Source: Acholoe squamosa (taxonomy: Eukaryota; Annelida; Polychaeta; Phyllodocida; Polynoidae). From it: a DNA stretch of 64,000 nt. Of the stretch, positions 44,483 through 55,629 are shown piece after piece; the stretch's first letter is position 1, and every line of letters starts with the position of its first letter. The notes beneath the pieces were generated by a model, which ran no database searches, was not told the DNA's origin, and saw only the letters and a list, made by a program, of their open reading frames with translations. The translations under genes were made by a program, and so were the position numbers. The DNA is taken from the NCBI GenBank assembly GCA_949317995.1, contig OX439036.1:103709891-103773890 (forward strand). Direction: 5' to 3'.

Positions 44483-46252
44483 ATGATGATTGACGTTGGA
44501 ATAACAGCAGGTATTTGCACCCTGTGGCAGCAAGAGGTTCTATTCGACTATATCATCCAAGTCGGGGAATACGAAATACCGGTCCACAAAGCCATAATGG
44601 CATCTGTGTCAGACTACTTCCGAGTCATGCTGAATGGACCTTTGCTAGAGTCAACCGCCAACAGGGTGGAGTTGAAAGGACAAAGTGTGTTAGCTGTATC
44701 AAAGCTCATTGAGCTTGTGTACACTGGGAATGAAGACATTATAAACAACAGTGCCATGGAAATATTTAGCTCAGCTGTATATTTCCAGATGACATTTGTG
44801 GTACAAGCATGTGTTGATAGCCTCATAGAGAGTCTCAGTCATGAGAACTGCTGGGATGTGCTGTCAATATTTGCAAAATACTCGTGTGAGGATGGAATTG
44901 AAGGAGTCAAGGCATACTTGAAATCAAGTTATAAATCTGCAGTTGAATATTGCAAGCATGAGCTTCCATACGAGGCTGTGAAGGTTGTTCCTGAGTGTTG
45001 GGGGAAGAGCGAGTGGGACCTCTTCCTGTTCTTGAAGCAGTGGGCGAACATGGACTATGAAAACCGCAAAGTTCATTTGGATGACTTGATGTCAGAAGTC
45101 CGGTTTTGTCTGATGGACCAAGAACATATAAAAGCCATTTTGGAGATGGATATGTTCACCAGTTCTGAGGAGTCATGGTGTGAGTTGGTGCGTAAGGCTG
45201 TGATATACCAGAATGAACCCATTCATCACAAGATTTTGGAGACATCAGTCCAAGCCAAAACCAGGAGTCATGCTGTGCGGGTGGTATTTAATACAGATAA
45301 AGGTGAAGCTAAAACATTGCATGTCTTTGGAAAAAGTGGTAAATGGGTACCACATCAGACACTGAATCCACCAAAAGTTTGTCATATTGAGGCTTGCATT
45401 GACATCAACAATTTTTTAATTCTCTGTTCTGAAGATGACACACAACAGAAATGGAATGTCTTTGATCCAAGGAATATGAAGTGGTCTCAACTGGGAGAGA
45501 AAGCTCCAAGAACAGGCTTTGCTTCATTTCATTATGGTGGAAATCTGTATTCTCTTGGCGGAATACCTCGATTGGATAGAAATCTCAGACTCAGTATCAC
45601 ATCAGTCACCACAAGTGTAGAAGAGTATAGCTTTTACACTAATACTTGGCATGAAGTGAACAGAATGCCAAGACCTGTGATGTACCATGCAGCGTGTGTT
45701 TATGACGACTCAGTCTATGTCTCAGGAGGATGGAGGGGAGAGTTAGATAGAAATAATATTAGCCCTTCAGAGGATGTCGATTGCTTAGACATGACAACTG
45801 GTACTTGGTCAAAGAAGGCCTCAATGCCAAAAGCCCTGATGCACCATAAAATGCATGTGATGACCGTGAACAGTGAAAAGGTCATTGTCATTATCGACAG
45901 TGACACTGAACCTGATTTCAGATATGACTGTGAGATAAGCTACTACCAACCAGCAACTGACCAGTGGACAGAATATGATCCTACCTTCACCCCTAGGGTT
46001 CCCTATGATATCAAATGGGTATCTCCCTTGATGTTGGCACAAGGAAATACAGTATTCTTCATCAATATTGAACAGGGGAATACGAGTGATGACGGCTGGA
46101 AGGACAATATCCATCCAGACAATATCCCATATGAAGAAGCCTGTGTCCAATGGAGGTTTTCTCAAACTAGAGAGAACATCTCTGAGGTGAACTATCCAAG
46201 GTACCCAACAACACGTGGCTATGGACTATTTGGTGCTATACTCTCACTATGA
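44483..46252 (+). CDS. BTB-BACK-Kelch protein 3 (KLHL-like), 589 aa, single coding exon
   Basis: Third member of the local KLHL family and a likely Cul3 adaptor. BTB covers residues about 17-116 (VHKAIMASVSDYFRVML at 34-50) with phi-x-E as L54-L55-E56. BACK covers about 120-225 (WGKSEWDLFLFLKQW, then VRFCLM). The Kelch region covers about 268-560, with blades visible at LYSLGG and VYVSGG and an inserted polar stretch between them. The C-terminus (ending GLFGAILSL) differs from paralogues 1 and 2 and is slightly longer. The first of two adjacent ATGs is used here; MMIDVG aligns with MIDMG of paralogue 2. An acceptor lies at 44438-44439. The upstream 1.3 kb carries an unusual palindrome cluster and the 3' UTR carries a hairpin repeat, so this gene has the richest candidate regulation in the window. 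Confidence 0.94.
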   Translation: MMIDVGITAGICTLWQQEVLFDYIIQVGEYEIPVHKAIMASVSDYFRVMLNGPLLESTANRVELKGQSVLAVSKLIELVYTGNEDIINNSAMEIFSSAVYFQMTFVVQACVDSLIESLSHENCWDVLSIFAKYSCEDGIEGVKAYLKSSYKSAVEYCKHELPYEAVKVVPECWGKSEWDLFLFLKQWANMDYENRKVHLDDLMSEVRFCLMDQEHIKAILEMDMFTSSEESWCELVRKAVIYQNEPIHHKILETSVQAKTRSHAVRVVFNTDKGEAKTLHVFGKSGKWVPHQTLNPPKVCHIEACIDINNFLILCSEDDTQQKWNVFDPRNMKWSQLGEKAPRTGFASFHYGGNLYSLGGIPRLDRNLRLSITSVTTSVEEYSFYTNTWHEVNRMPRPVMYHAACVYDDSVYVSGGWRGELDRNNISPSEDVDCLDMTTGTWSKKASMPKALMHHKMHVMTVNSEKVIVIIDSDTEPDFRYDCEISYYQPATDQWTEYDPTFTPRVPYDIKWVSPLMLAQGNTVFFINIEQGNTSDDGWKDNIHPDNIPYEEACVQWRFSQTRENISEVNYPRYPTTRGYGLFGAILSL

Positions 46253-46644
46253 TGTGATAGAATGTGAGGTTTCATTTTTAACAAATTCTACAGTTTCTAT
46301 TGTTGGTGGGGTACTCATTATTATTTTTACCTTCCTTCACAAGCAATGTTCATGTAAATACTGATTGGGTCTTGAAACTTGTAGTTTGACCTAGCAGAAT
46401 CAGAAATATGTCTAACTGAATGAAAGACTTAGAAGCACCATACCTGCGAGAGACATGGTATTACATGCCTTAAGCCCTGAATGTTGAAGATTATGTGGTT
46501 GGATTGTTACTGTTTTTTCACAGCACCTGTTTGCACATCACTCAGGATGTATATTGTGCACCATTATAATCTTAGTTCTAAACATTTATAGATACCATGT
46601 GTTTACCCATCATGCTTAAAGAAAAAAATATCAGCCCAAACATA

Positions 46645-46778
46645 CTTTGATTTGATCGAAAGGATCAATAGAATATATTGATCGAAGGGATCAATAGATT
46701 ATATTGATCAAAGGGATCAATAGAATATATTGATCGAAAGGATCAATAGAATATATTGGTCAAAATGATCAATAAAGT
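46645..46778 (+). repeat. hairpin-forming tandem repeat in the 3' UTR of BTB-Kelch gene 3
   Basis: About four and a half units of roughly 28 bp follow the motif TATTGATC-gaaag-GATCAATA. Each unit is a self-complementary stem with a short purine loop. The array lies 400-525 bases after the stop codon. The last unit ends GATCAATAAA and so contains an AATAAA at 46771-46776. Confidence 0.7.
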
Positions 46779-47086
46779 ACATTATTAGATATTGTTGATG
46801 AGAAGTATGCAATTGGTTTGAATAAAACTCTGCTAGAATTAGTTCTTTGAAGCATATGGAAAGTTTCACTGACTGTAGAAACCAGACCATCCGTTTGCCA
46901 ATTTCATCCAGCATATTAAACCATCAAAATGATTTGACATCAAAGTATTCCAGAATATATAGTAATGAGGCATGCAATATCCACTGGTGATACAACATGT
47001 TCTAGTACAGGCTTTTACCTTTTGATTTACCCTGTTGCATGCTTGACTATGACTAAATTTATTTTAAGCTATTTGCAATGAATAAA
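46771..47086 (+). terminator. candidate polyadenylation signals of BTB-Kelch gene 3
   Basis: AATAAA occurs at 46771-46776, 46821-46826 and 47081-47086 downstream of the stop at 46252. The first lies inside the hairpin repeat. Use of alternative 3' ends that include or exclude the repeat is possible but unproven. Confidence 0.45.
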
Positions 47087-47089
47087 GCT

Positions 47090-48165
47090 TGATATTAAGG
47101 CTCGAATTTTCAAGTTCTTTTTTTCCACCATTGATGTTGTGAAATCCTGACAGTTACAGTATATGTCCATGCCTAGAATCTTGACTGAGATGATATATCT
47201 TGGGAACCACTGGACTAGCTCATCTTATATGTTGTTACCTTAGTGTAAGAAGGTTGTAACTGACATTTTTGCAAACTTGAGTTTTCTAATGTTTTAACAT
47301 CTGTTGACCCTTATCTGCCTATTATGAAAATAACGAAGCTCGGTCCATGGTATGTGTGCCTAAACGCCACAGTTCAATAAGGTTGTGTCGTCTTGGTTTT
47401 GTTATGGAGGAATGGTCTGTTTGTAGTTATGTAGAAGGACCCCCATTCTTTGAGTCAGGGATGTCATGAGGGAGGAGCAACCACTCTATTCAAATTTGGC
47501 AGTAAATGACTACAGAATTTTGTCAATGTCAGTGAGTGTCATGCAAGGGCTTTCTCCATGTGTTGTTTGATTTTGGGAAAAATCTTGTGGTTCAAATGTT
47601 GGCAGTGGAAAGTCAAAGTAGAAGCTTGATTTTCCATAGACTTCTATAGTAAAATTATCTCCTAAACTAATAGTTAAAATGTTTGTTTGTGTGTATTAAA
47701 GGAGGGAGTTGATAAAAAAGAGGATCTCGGGAATAGCGAAATCCTATGTTTACAACATAGATCTTTTGCCAGTTGTACTATGAATAGCCCTAGTAGATAG
47801 CTAGGCAGGCGTTCCATGGGGTCCACTCCCTATCATTACTAGTTTCGATGTGAACAAGCTCTGGGATTTGGTATCCTATTCACCTGTTGAGACGAGCCAT
47901 TGCATCAGCTGTAGGATCTCCCTCAGGGTAGGGTTGGGGGTGGGGGTAACACCTACGGTAAAACCCCAGTCATAAGCCAGGGTAGAGTTTAAGGAAAAAC
48001 TATAAGCCGGTTTTGGGGCACTTTTTCCATGGTTTTCACTTTAATCTATGGTAAAAAACAAACAAAAAACGGTCATAAGCCAGGGGTAGAGTTTGGGAAA
48101 TTTAGAAACTGGTTTTGGCCAAAAATAGGGGGAAAAAATCCAATTTATGACTGAGTATGGTATGT
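47090..48165. other. intergenic, decayed repeat only
   Basis: CATAAGCCAGGG(T)AGAGTTT recurs twice at 47960-48100, in what looks like an old MITE. No gene was recognised. Confidence 0.4.
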
Positions 48166-48171
48166 CTACAC

Positions 48172-48701
48172 CATGTGAGGGCATGAAGGAGCAGAATAAC
48201 TTCATTGGGAGTCCACAAGGAGAAATCTCCTTCCATACTAACAGTGGGCATACCAGATTCGTAAAAGGCGACAAACTTGGGGTTTCTTGTGTCTTGGGGT
48301 GAGCATGTGGGCAGCTGGTGTCCATATGCGCGGGCCTGGGCTTACATGCTTGTCTTTTGCCATGGGATTCCCCCTCAGTGAACCACGTCTGAGTGATCAA
48401 AGGCCGTGGTTTGTCTGGCCCTGCCTATGGGACCAGGCAAATAAAAGAACACTTGCTATCCTTCGAAAAGAGTAGGGGAATGAAGCCCCGGTAGCGGTTT
48501 TCCCCCTCGACCCTCCTCATAGATTCGGTCATTCATCTCATAGATTCGGTCATTCATAGATTCGGTCACTGCTGTGTCGGGCAAGCAGCATATAAATACC
48601 TGTCCAAAAAGAAAAGAAAGGACTTAATGTCCAAGAAACCTTGAATGTCTGAGTTCCTCGATGGCCCCCGGACGTAAAACTAAACAAACAAACAAACAAA
48701 C
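48172..48701 (+). mobile_element. SINE-A copy 6, 5'-truncated, opposite orientation
   Basis: This copy reads in the plus direction and ends CGGACGTAAAACTAAAC plus (AAAC)n at 48701. The head lacks the usual CCCCTGTGGAGTGGGG block, as expected for a 5'-truncated insertion. Confidence 0.75.
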
Positions 48702-48704
48702 AGG

Positions 48705-50290
48705 CCATGATTGGCTGTTGAGTCCCCCACATAAGTACTACTTGACATTTGCTGTAATACACAAATGTCATATTTGACTTCTAATTAGCATTCATATTTA
48801 GGGTCATACTATTGGATAATGTAAGAAAACGAAGTTATCATTCTTAATACATACAATTTATATTGGATATTAGATCAACAAAGGTAATGGGATGTGCTAA
48901 AGTTGATGATGGTATCAGAACATTTGTAATCTGCATATCTGACTCCTAACTAACATATTAATTAGGTGCAGATTATTTAAATTAAGACCGATATGCAGAT
49001 ATCTTTCTAGATAGACAGAATTCACACCTCGGATTTGCCCTATAGCACTTGAGAGTGAAGGGTGCTAAGTGTAACGATTATGTCAGTTTTCTTATACTGT
49101 GTACACCTAGCTGTCTACTAATAAGCATGCTAATTATGCTCATCATATGGGAATTCTGATGAAAATATGAATACCGTCCTTAATACACATAACTTGCTTT
49201 CATTATGTGGCTAAGGCCATTCAATAATACTTTGAGCACTGATCCACCACTGGGATATTTGGCATATTTGAAAAAAAAATATTTTCTTCCATCTGGCCAC
49301 TGGGATTCTCTAGAGTCAACCACTCTCCTCCAGTATCCCCTCATGTTGCTCCCCAGGGCTGCATTCATGCATCATCATGATCAATATTCATAATGCCAGT
49401 AGTCGCCTTCAAAGGGTTAGTCTATCAATTCAATTTATATTGGTATGACACACAAATGCAGCCGTGAGATACTTATAAATGTTAGATTTAGGTATTATGC
49501 TGATCAAAGTGTACTTCCCTTATTAGCTCCCCTTTTCCCAAACAGCAGATCCCATCCACCAACTCACAGTGATTTAGAAGATATTTGGTTGGGATTTTAC
49601 TATATATTGACATCCCTCATGACACACCCCTGGTGCCAAATCATGCAAATAAAGTGTAAGAATGAAAATTTGCAGGGAAAATACAATTATTTAGGCTTCA
49701 GGGGGTACCCTTATTAGAATCACATTTTTTTGTAGGTTTTGAGCATTAAAAATCGATTTCCGCACCAGTGCGCTTATTAGAAGGAATAGGGTATTTGATA
49801 CTATTATTTATGTTATCAATTGTGTTGCTCCCTGGCCAGTGTGTATCATCAGATTTAAATGTGAAAGGATCAAAGATCCTCAGACTCCTTCCTTTTGTGA
49901 TTAAGAAGATATAATTTTTAACATGATTTGCTGATCCATGTGGATTCTGGAGCTAGTCAAACTTTTGGAGTTTTCACCTATACCCCTTATGATAGTCACA
50001 CAATTCTACACCTACCACCAATGTGTAGCTCTATGTCTATAGAGTGTCACTAGAGCTGTCCACTGTACAGTCATGTCTCTATAAACCTGCCACCTCTGTT
50101 TCAGACCAAAATTGGCTGGTTCCTGAATTAGCCGGTTCTCTGAAGCAGCATTATTGAATTATTTTCACTCACTTTAAGGCATGTGCAAGTCTAGTGTTAT
50201 CACACATACTTCACAGCATCGGCCCTCTCTTTCCCCTGGTCCGTCTCTATCCTGTCCTGTTCTTGTTGATTTCATGAAGCCGTGAAAGCC
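48705..50290. other. AT-rich intergenic, nothing recognised
   Basis: This was searched by eye for upstream exons of the receptor gene (GPS or helix 1-4 motifs) and none were found. Confidence 0.4.
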
Positions 50291-50297
50291 TTCCATT

Positions 50298-50760
50298 AAC
50301 CCACTAAAGGCCACCTACATATATATACATGTACACATAAGTATGATGACCCTTATTATATTAGGAGTTCTTAGTGGCGTGGCATTGGTTTATTTGGAGT
50401 CTTGGGACCGTAAACATGCATGCCATTCCCATATTAGGAGCCCCAATCACGTAGCATTATTATATTTGGAGGAGTTATTGCATCCAATCACCTGTGGCCC
50501 ATGAGGATGAAAAGGTGTCCATACATGTGCCTGGGGAGCGTCCAGTCGTCTGCCTGCCCTTAATTTACCCACTAAAGGCCACCTACATATATAATGTATA
50601 TACATGTACACACAAGTATGATGCACCTTATTAGGAGTTTAAAGTGGCGTGGCATTGGCTTATTTGGAGTCTTGGGACCGTAAACGTGCGTGCCATTCCC
50701 ATATTAGGAGCCCCAATCATGTAGCTTTATTATATTTGGAGCAGTTATTGCGTCCAATTA
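50298..50760. repeat. tandem duplication of a 190-bp block, 268 bp apart
   Basis: CCCACTAAAGGCCACCTACA ... GGCGTGGCATTGG ... CATATTAGGAGCCCCAATCA occurs at 50298-50490 and again at 50566-50760, with about 10% visible divergence. Confidence 0.7.
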
Positions 50761-50764
50761 CTTA

Positions 50765-51700
50765 ATCAGTCTGTGACCCTTAAAGTTTTATAGCTACCCA
50801 CTCAGCACTCCAGCACCAGTAGGTACCCCTCCCCTCACATACCTCTCCATATAGATGTACCACCCCACACAATTTAATACCTGTACAACCCCAATAGACT
50901 CCTCTGAAGCCGTTCTACTGAGCCCTAACCACCCCACTTGGAACTAAAAATGCCCTTCGTGGCTGTATTTTGGAGGCTAACTTACTTACGCTTGGGCATA
51001 GGTGAAAATGAACATCACCATGATGATCGCCAGCTCGAGATACCCTTAATTCATAGGTCACACTATGGGAGAACTCCTATATGAGGTTTTCTGCCCCCCT
51101 AAGTCCCCCAACCCCCAAGTCCCCCCTCCCCTCCCAAAAAAAAACAAACTTTTTTTCGACCGTGCTCCCCTAAAATGATTATATTTTTGGCCAGTCATCG
51201 TCGCAAAAAGAGCCATTAGATAGGTACACTCAGACCGTGGTTCGCGCACACAGGGAGCATCTGAGAAAAGTGGCGAAAACACCCCACTAGTTAAAAGAAT
51301 TATTCTACCTATTCTTTTTCGAATCCAATTTTTTAGGGGGGCATATTCTTTAGGGAGACAAAACACCCCAGATTGATACCAAACACTCCATATCCGCACA
51401 TATTATTTGTATAATTAGCATAATTATGCAGTATCTTGGTACCGTTCAATATAATATAGATATGTTCCATTGGTCCCTTATAGAATTCATACCTTTTAGA
51501 TCCAAATGCTAGTTACCAGTGCATTATCACTGTTGATAAGCTTTACACATCAATACCTGCAGCCACCCGGGGCACAAGCCCTGTTTTCACTGAATGGATG
51601 TCTTTCCATTTCTTCATTCTCTGGTTGTTTGATTGAAAATGTTGACGTCATTCTGTGTTTTAATTTGTGTTTTAATCTGTGTTTTTATGGTATCTATTTC
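50765..51700. other. intron-like sequence before the receptor exon
   Basis: C-rich patch near 51095-51140, then AT-rich sequence ending in the acceptor at 51701-51702. No further exon was recognised. Confidence 0.4.
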
Positions 51701-51702
51701 AG

Positions 51703-52165
51703 CACCCAAATGTGTGTGGTAAACTGGGGTACTGCAGCTCTAGTGGGCATGGTTATACCAATAAGTGCTACCATGATAGTTAATATCCTACTGTTCACAA
51801 CCACAGTGGTGAGACTGCACAGAACCATGCAGCAGGCCTCCTCCCAGGCTCATCCCAGTGACAAACCCTGGAGGCAGGAGGTGTGGGTCTACATAAGGCT
51901 TGTATCCCTAATGGGTTTCTCCTGGGTGTTTGCCCTGTTGTCTGCAGTTGTTGGTCGGGGAGCTCTTACTGTTAGTATAATCTTCAACATATCACAATGT
52001 CTGCAAGGTGTGCTTATATGTTTCTCCTTTGTATGCAAGAAGAGGGTTTATCACATGTGGAGAAATTGTATAAAGGTGTCTAGTAATAGGCATGAGGATG
52101 GCACTAAGGCCTTATCAATGACAAGCTCAGAGAGACTAGCAGTCGGAGATGGAGCCAAGCTATAA
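51703..52165 (+). CDS. terminal exon of a class B/adhesion-like seven-helix receptor (partial)
   Basis: The exon starts after an acceptor (pyrimidine run plus AG at 51701-51702) with a split codon and runs 153 codons to the stop. It begins in extracellular loop 2 with CVVNWG, a form of the conserved Cys-Trp. Helix 5 follows (ALVGMVIPISATMIVNILLF), then loop 3 (RLHRTMQQ to QEVWVYIR), helix 6 (RLVSLMGFSWVFALLSAVV), helix 7 (SIIFNISQCLQGVLICFSFV) and a short tail (CKKRVYHMWRNCIK). GFSWVFALL and NISQCLQG are hallmarks of secretin/adhesion and Methuselah-like receptors. Exons for helices 1-4 and the ectodomain were not recognised upstream. They may be distant, perhaps on the far side of Kelch gene 3, or lost. 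A G-protein coupled plasma-membrane receptor is likely if the gene is intact; the ligand is unknown. Confidence 0.8.
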
Positions 52166-52441
52166 TCGGTTTTACCAAATAGTAACATGACAAATTGATA
52201 TAACAAGAAATGTTCTGAAGCTATAGGTGTTGCTAGGAGCCTATACCGACTAATCACAGGCTGTAATAGTGTATAGTTTTTTTTTCATTTTTTTTTATTG
52301 GTCTTCATAAAGATACAGTATGATCTTCCTGATCAATAGATTGATGTTATTGTTGCCCCTGTATGAGGGGTTTCCATCCCCCTTTAATCGTACTTCAATC
52401 ATCTCGGAAGTAGCATGATAACCAGAGTGATTGTACATGGA

Positions 52442-52447
52442 AATAAA
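52442..52447 (+). terminator. candidate polyadenylation signal of the receptor gene
   Basis: AATAAA lies about 277 bases after the stop of the receptor exon, a normal distance for a 3' end. Confidence 0.45.
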
Positions 52448-52449
52448 AT

Positions 52450-55400
52450 ATTAAAGTATGATTGAAATAATTCTAGATTTCTTGTATGCAAATCTTTTGC
52501 AATTGTCCAACCATTATATGTTCGACATTAAAAGCAAGAACTAAAATCCTACTGGCATCCTGTTTTGCAATGTTTAAGGTGGATGGCGGCCTTCTATAAA
52601 AGTGGTTTACTGCGCAGGTTTCTGAGCAGCTGTACATGTAGATATGGTAGATAAAAAGGGGTGTTATGGTTATTTAACACCAGCATATTCTGTGGCTACT
52701 CTGTAAGCTGTTAGACTTCTAATCAGAGATTTGGGGTTCGATTCCCTGCCTTGGTACCTATACTGATTTTTTATCAATGATAATAATAATATTACCATTT
52801 GTGTTCAATAAAAGAGAACGAAAGTTTAAAAGAAAACATAACAAAAACGTTTCTGAAACATTTAATTCTAAATGATGGAAATCAATGCATTCAGAGAATG
52901 TTGGAAAACGGTTTCCAGCTTAGAAGAAACTTGACAAATATTCATGTTTGAAAAAGGGTTTCCTAAGTTGTCATGTGCAGGAACTGAACCCAGGATCTTA
53001 TGATATAAATGCGAACATGTTACCACTTCCCCATGGAATCTGTGTTACTTGGCCCACTGGGAATCCATACTTACCTGTCCCCTCACCACATATTGAAAAC
53101 TGATTTTCTAGTTTTTTGATACCCCAAAACAGTAGAAATATGCCTGGGACCACATGTCAATATTGTATCTATTGCAAAGGTATGCTTATAATCTAAAGGC
53201 TGACGAAGTTATAAAAAAATCTATCCATGTTTAGATATGAATATAGGGATTTATGTGACAAATAACTGTATAATCCTATGTAATATTGAAGGTCCTGTAT
53301 CTCGGAAATATTCATGGGGCCCCCCTATTTTTATTGGATGTATGAGTAGTACCTACCATTTTGAGACTCTGTTGAGAGTATGGAGAAAATCCATTCACTT
53401 TTACTCTATCCCTGCTATCCACCTTAATACCACATATCGTTACAGTAGTGAACTGAAGGTCGTAAATAGTGTACATTTAACGTCCATTAAGTCATACAAA
53501 GTATGTATTGCAGGTCATTTCAGTGTCTATTGCTTTCAATGTTTTTATATATTATTCTGCTCATTGTAATAAAGGCCTTCTACCAATCTATCCCCCAAAT
53601 CTTGCTGTGTGTATTACGAGCTGATTGGGTGTAGATGATAAATTACGTTTTACTACACTGAAAAAACTATCTGACAAAATGACATGTATACCCGTGTCAA
53701 GTTACATTTGACATGGAGAGCACATGTCATTGGGACATGTGCACATATGTCACCATGACACCTGTAGCATGCCTTACACCTCCTACGATTTGACATACCT
53801 TGAGATGCCATATCACTTGTCACAGCCATGTCAAAAGTTGTGTTGACATGTGATAATATGTCAGGTTTGACATGCATAATTGTTGTTATGATATACTACT
53901 AGATGGGGCAAACAGCCATTTTGGTACTAGGATTATCCAGTTAATACCAAGAGGTACTACAAACACCTGAGACATTTGCTGTAGCTCTGTGTCATTTTGT
54001 TCTTGGTATAGATGGATCACTAAAATGAATTGGTATTTTCACTCAAGGGTAGTGAAAACCATTTCATTGTTAAGTTTGAATGAATTATTTGATAATAAAA
54101 TGAAACCACTAAATCCTAAATACTTCAACAGGGGAGATCAGACACCTTATCTGTGGGCCAGAAAGAATGCCAAAAGGTTTTATGCTAACACCCAATATAT
54201 TATACATAGCCTCAATGTCTACAATACATGCAGACATATGGCATTGCCAAGTACCTCCATGTCCTTGTCTTATAGACTGCATAAAGGTCCCCTGACAAGG
54301 AGAAGTTATATAGATAGGGATATAGGCCTTGTTGTTACAGGCCTGTGGCACCATAATATCCCCTACCTCATATACCTTAATTGTACCACTGGTACACAGC
54401 TCTTGCCTGCCCTTGACCCTTGCATAATTGTCACACAGTACTACCTGACACTCAGGTACATGAACCAGGAATATATATGACGTTGACATACAAAATGTGT
54501 GAGCCTCAACCTGACTTGACATGCCTTTGTACATGTCATGTAGTCCTGAGACAAATCCTGACATGTGCAGTACATGTCAAAGCGATCAGTCTTCTTCTCT
54601 CTGTGTATGTATTAGCACAGACCTACATAACCTACTTTATTTGCCCTCCTTACCCATAATTGAGCTCATATTTGAAGGGAATGGTAGACCTATACCCAAT
54701 TTTCTAATTTTGGCATGCATGCCAAAAATCCATCCATTGGAAATACACTCTAAAATGCCTGTTTCCATGGGGCCCCTTTCTAAGCTTTAACATGCTAAAG
54801 ATACAAATAAAAAATGGTCCACTCACACCTAAATATGGTGTTATAACAGTGTGTAGAACACATTTGCATATAGGATATGAAAAATGAAAAATATCGGACT
54901 GTATCACTTTAAGCAGTCAACGATTTGTACTCTGCTAGTCCTTTGGGTTTATTTAACTCACCATCAGTTCCATCTAGGTGTTTCTATAATTAGTCCTAAC
55001 TTTTCATTTGATCAAAGTGACAAGTGAAAGTCACAGGTATTAACACCTCCAGAGAAAGAATAGTTATTTTCCTCTAAGTTTTATTTCGAAACTCACTATG
55101 TTTACCATCTTAATTCCTTGCGTATAAGCCACAACATAGACGAAGATTATCCCAAGTGCACCAAGTCTCACAGGCGTGGTTGTCGTATAGGCCTACATTA
55201 CACTAGTATAGGCCTGACCAGGTACGCCCTATTTCATGGACCAGTGGGCTAACTGCACAAATACACTATCTTTAAATAAAGGATTTCCTCTAACTCATAT
55301 AAATACCAACACACACACATGCATGTTTGACCGAACTTCTCCAGTAGGAAGAGGTGTAACTACGTGGCCACTGTCCTTCAGTAAGAGATCGGAACATAGC

Positions 55401-55620
55401 TTGGGACAACTCTTATCAAACAAACGTTAACAGAACATAAATGATATGAACCAGCCACCCATCAGTCATGAAATGAAGAGGAAGTGATTACGTCTGGACT
55501 TTGTTTAAGAAAATTAATCAGGACACTCGAGTTCTGTCAAAGTGTATCTATTTTGAGGGAAATATTTTGAATAAATTTTGAGAATGAGTTCTCATACAGA
55601 GGCATGGTGAATAAAAGTAA
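52450..55620. other. intergenic with tRNA-like relic and ACATGTCA-rich patches
   Basis: 53680-53880 and 54480-54590 are dense in GACATGT/ACATGTC words. Open frames of 163 and 151 codons on opposite strands at 53989-54564 overlap and lack domain features. A further tRNA-like word set lies on the minus strand near 52977-53040. Confidence 0.4.
52685..52757 (+). pseudogene. tRNA-like sequence (resembles tRNA-Arg-TCT), probably not functional
   Basis: GGGGTTCGATTCCC fits the T arm/B box and TTAGACTTCTAATCAGA resembles the Arg-TCT anticodon arm with one mismatch. TGGCTACTCTGTAAGC is a weak A box. The acceptor ends do not pair, so this looks like a tRNA relic or a tRNA-derived repeat head. Confidence 0.35.
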
Positions 55621-55629
55621 TAGTTATAT

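Noticed and set aside
51506-51702. N-terminal hydrophobic part of the open frame before the receptor exon
   Set aside because: It precedes the acceptor AG at 51701-51702, consists of T-rich intron-like sequence, and does not fit helices 1-4 of the receptor family.
53989-54564. Overlapping open frames of 163 and 151 codons on opposite strands
   Set aside because: No domain, membrane segment or family motif in either frame. The opposite-strand overlap suggests chance.
53680-54590. p53 response elements among the ACATGTC words
   Set aside because: Most words break the RRRCWWGYYY rule and occur in a low-complexity, repeat-like setting.
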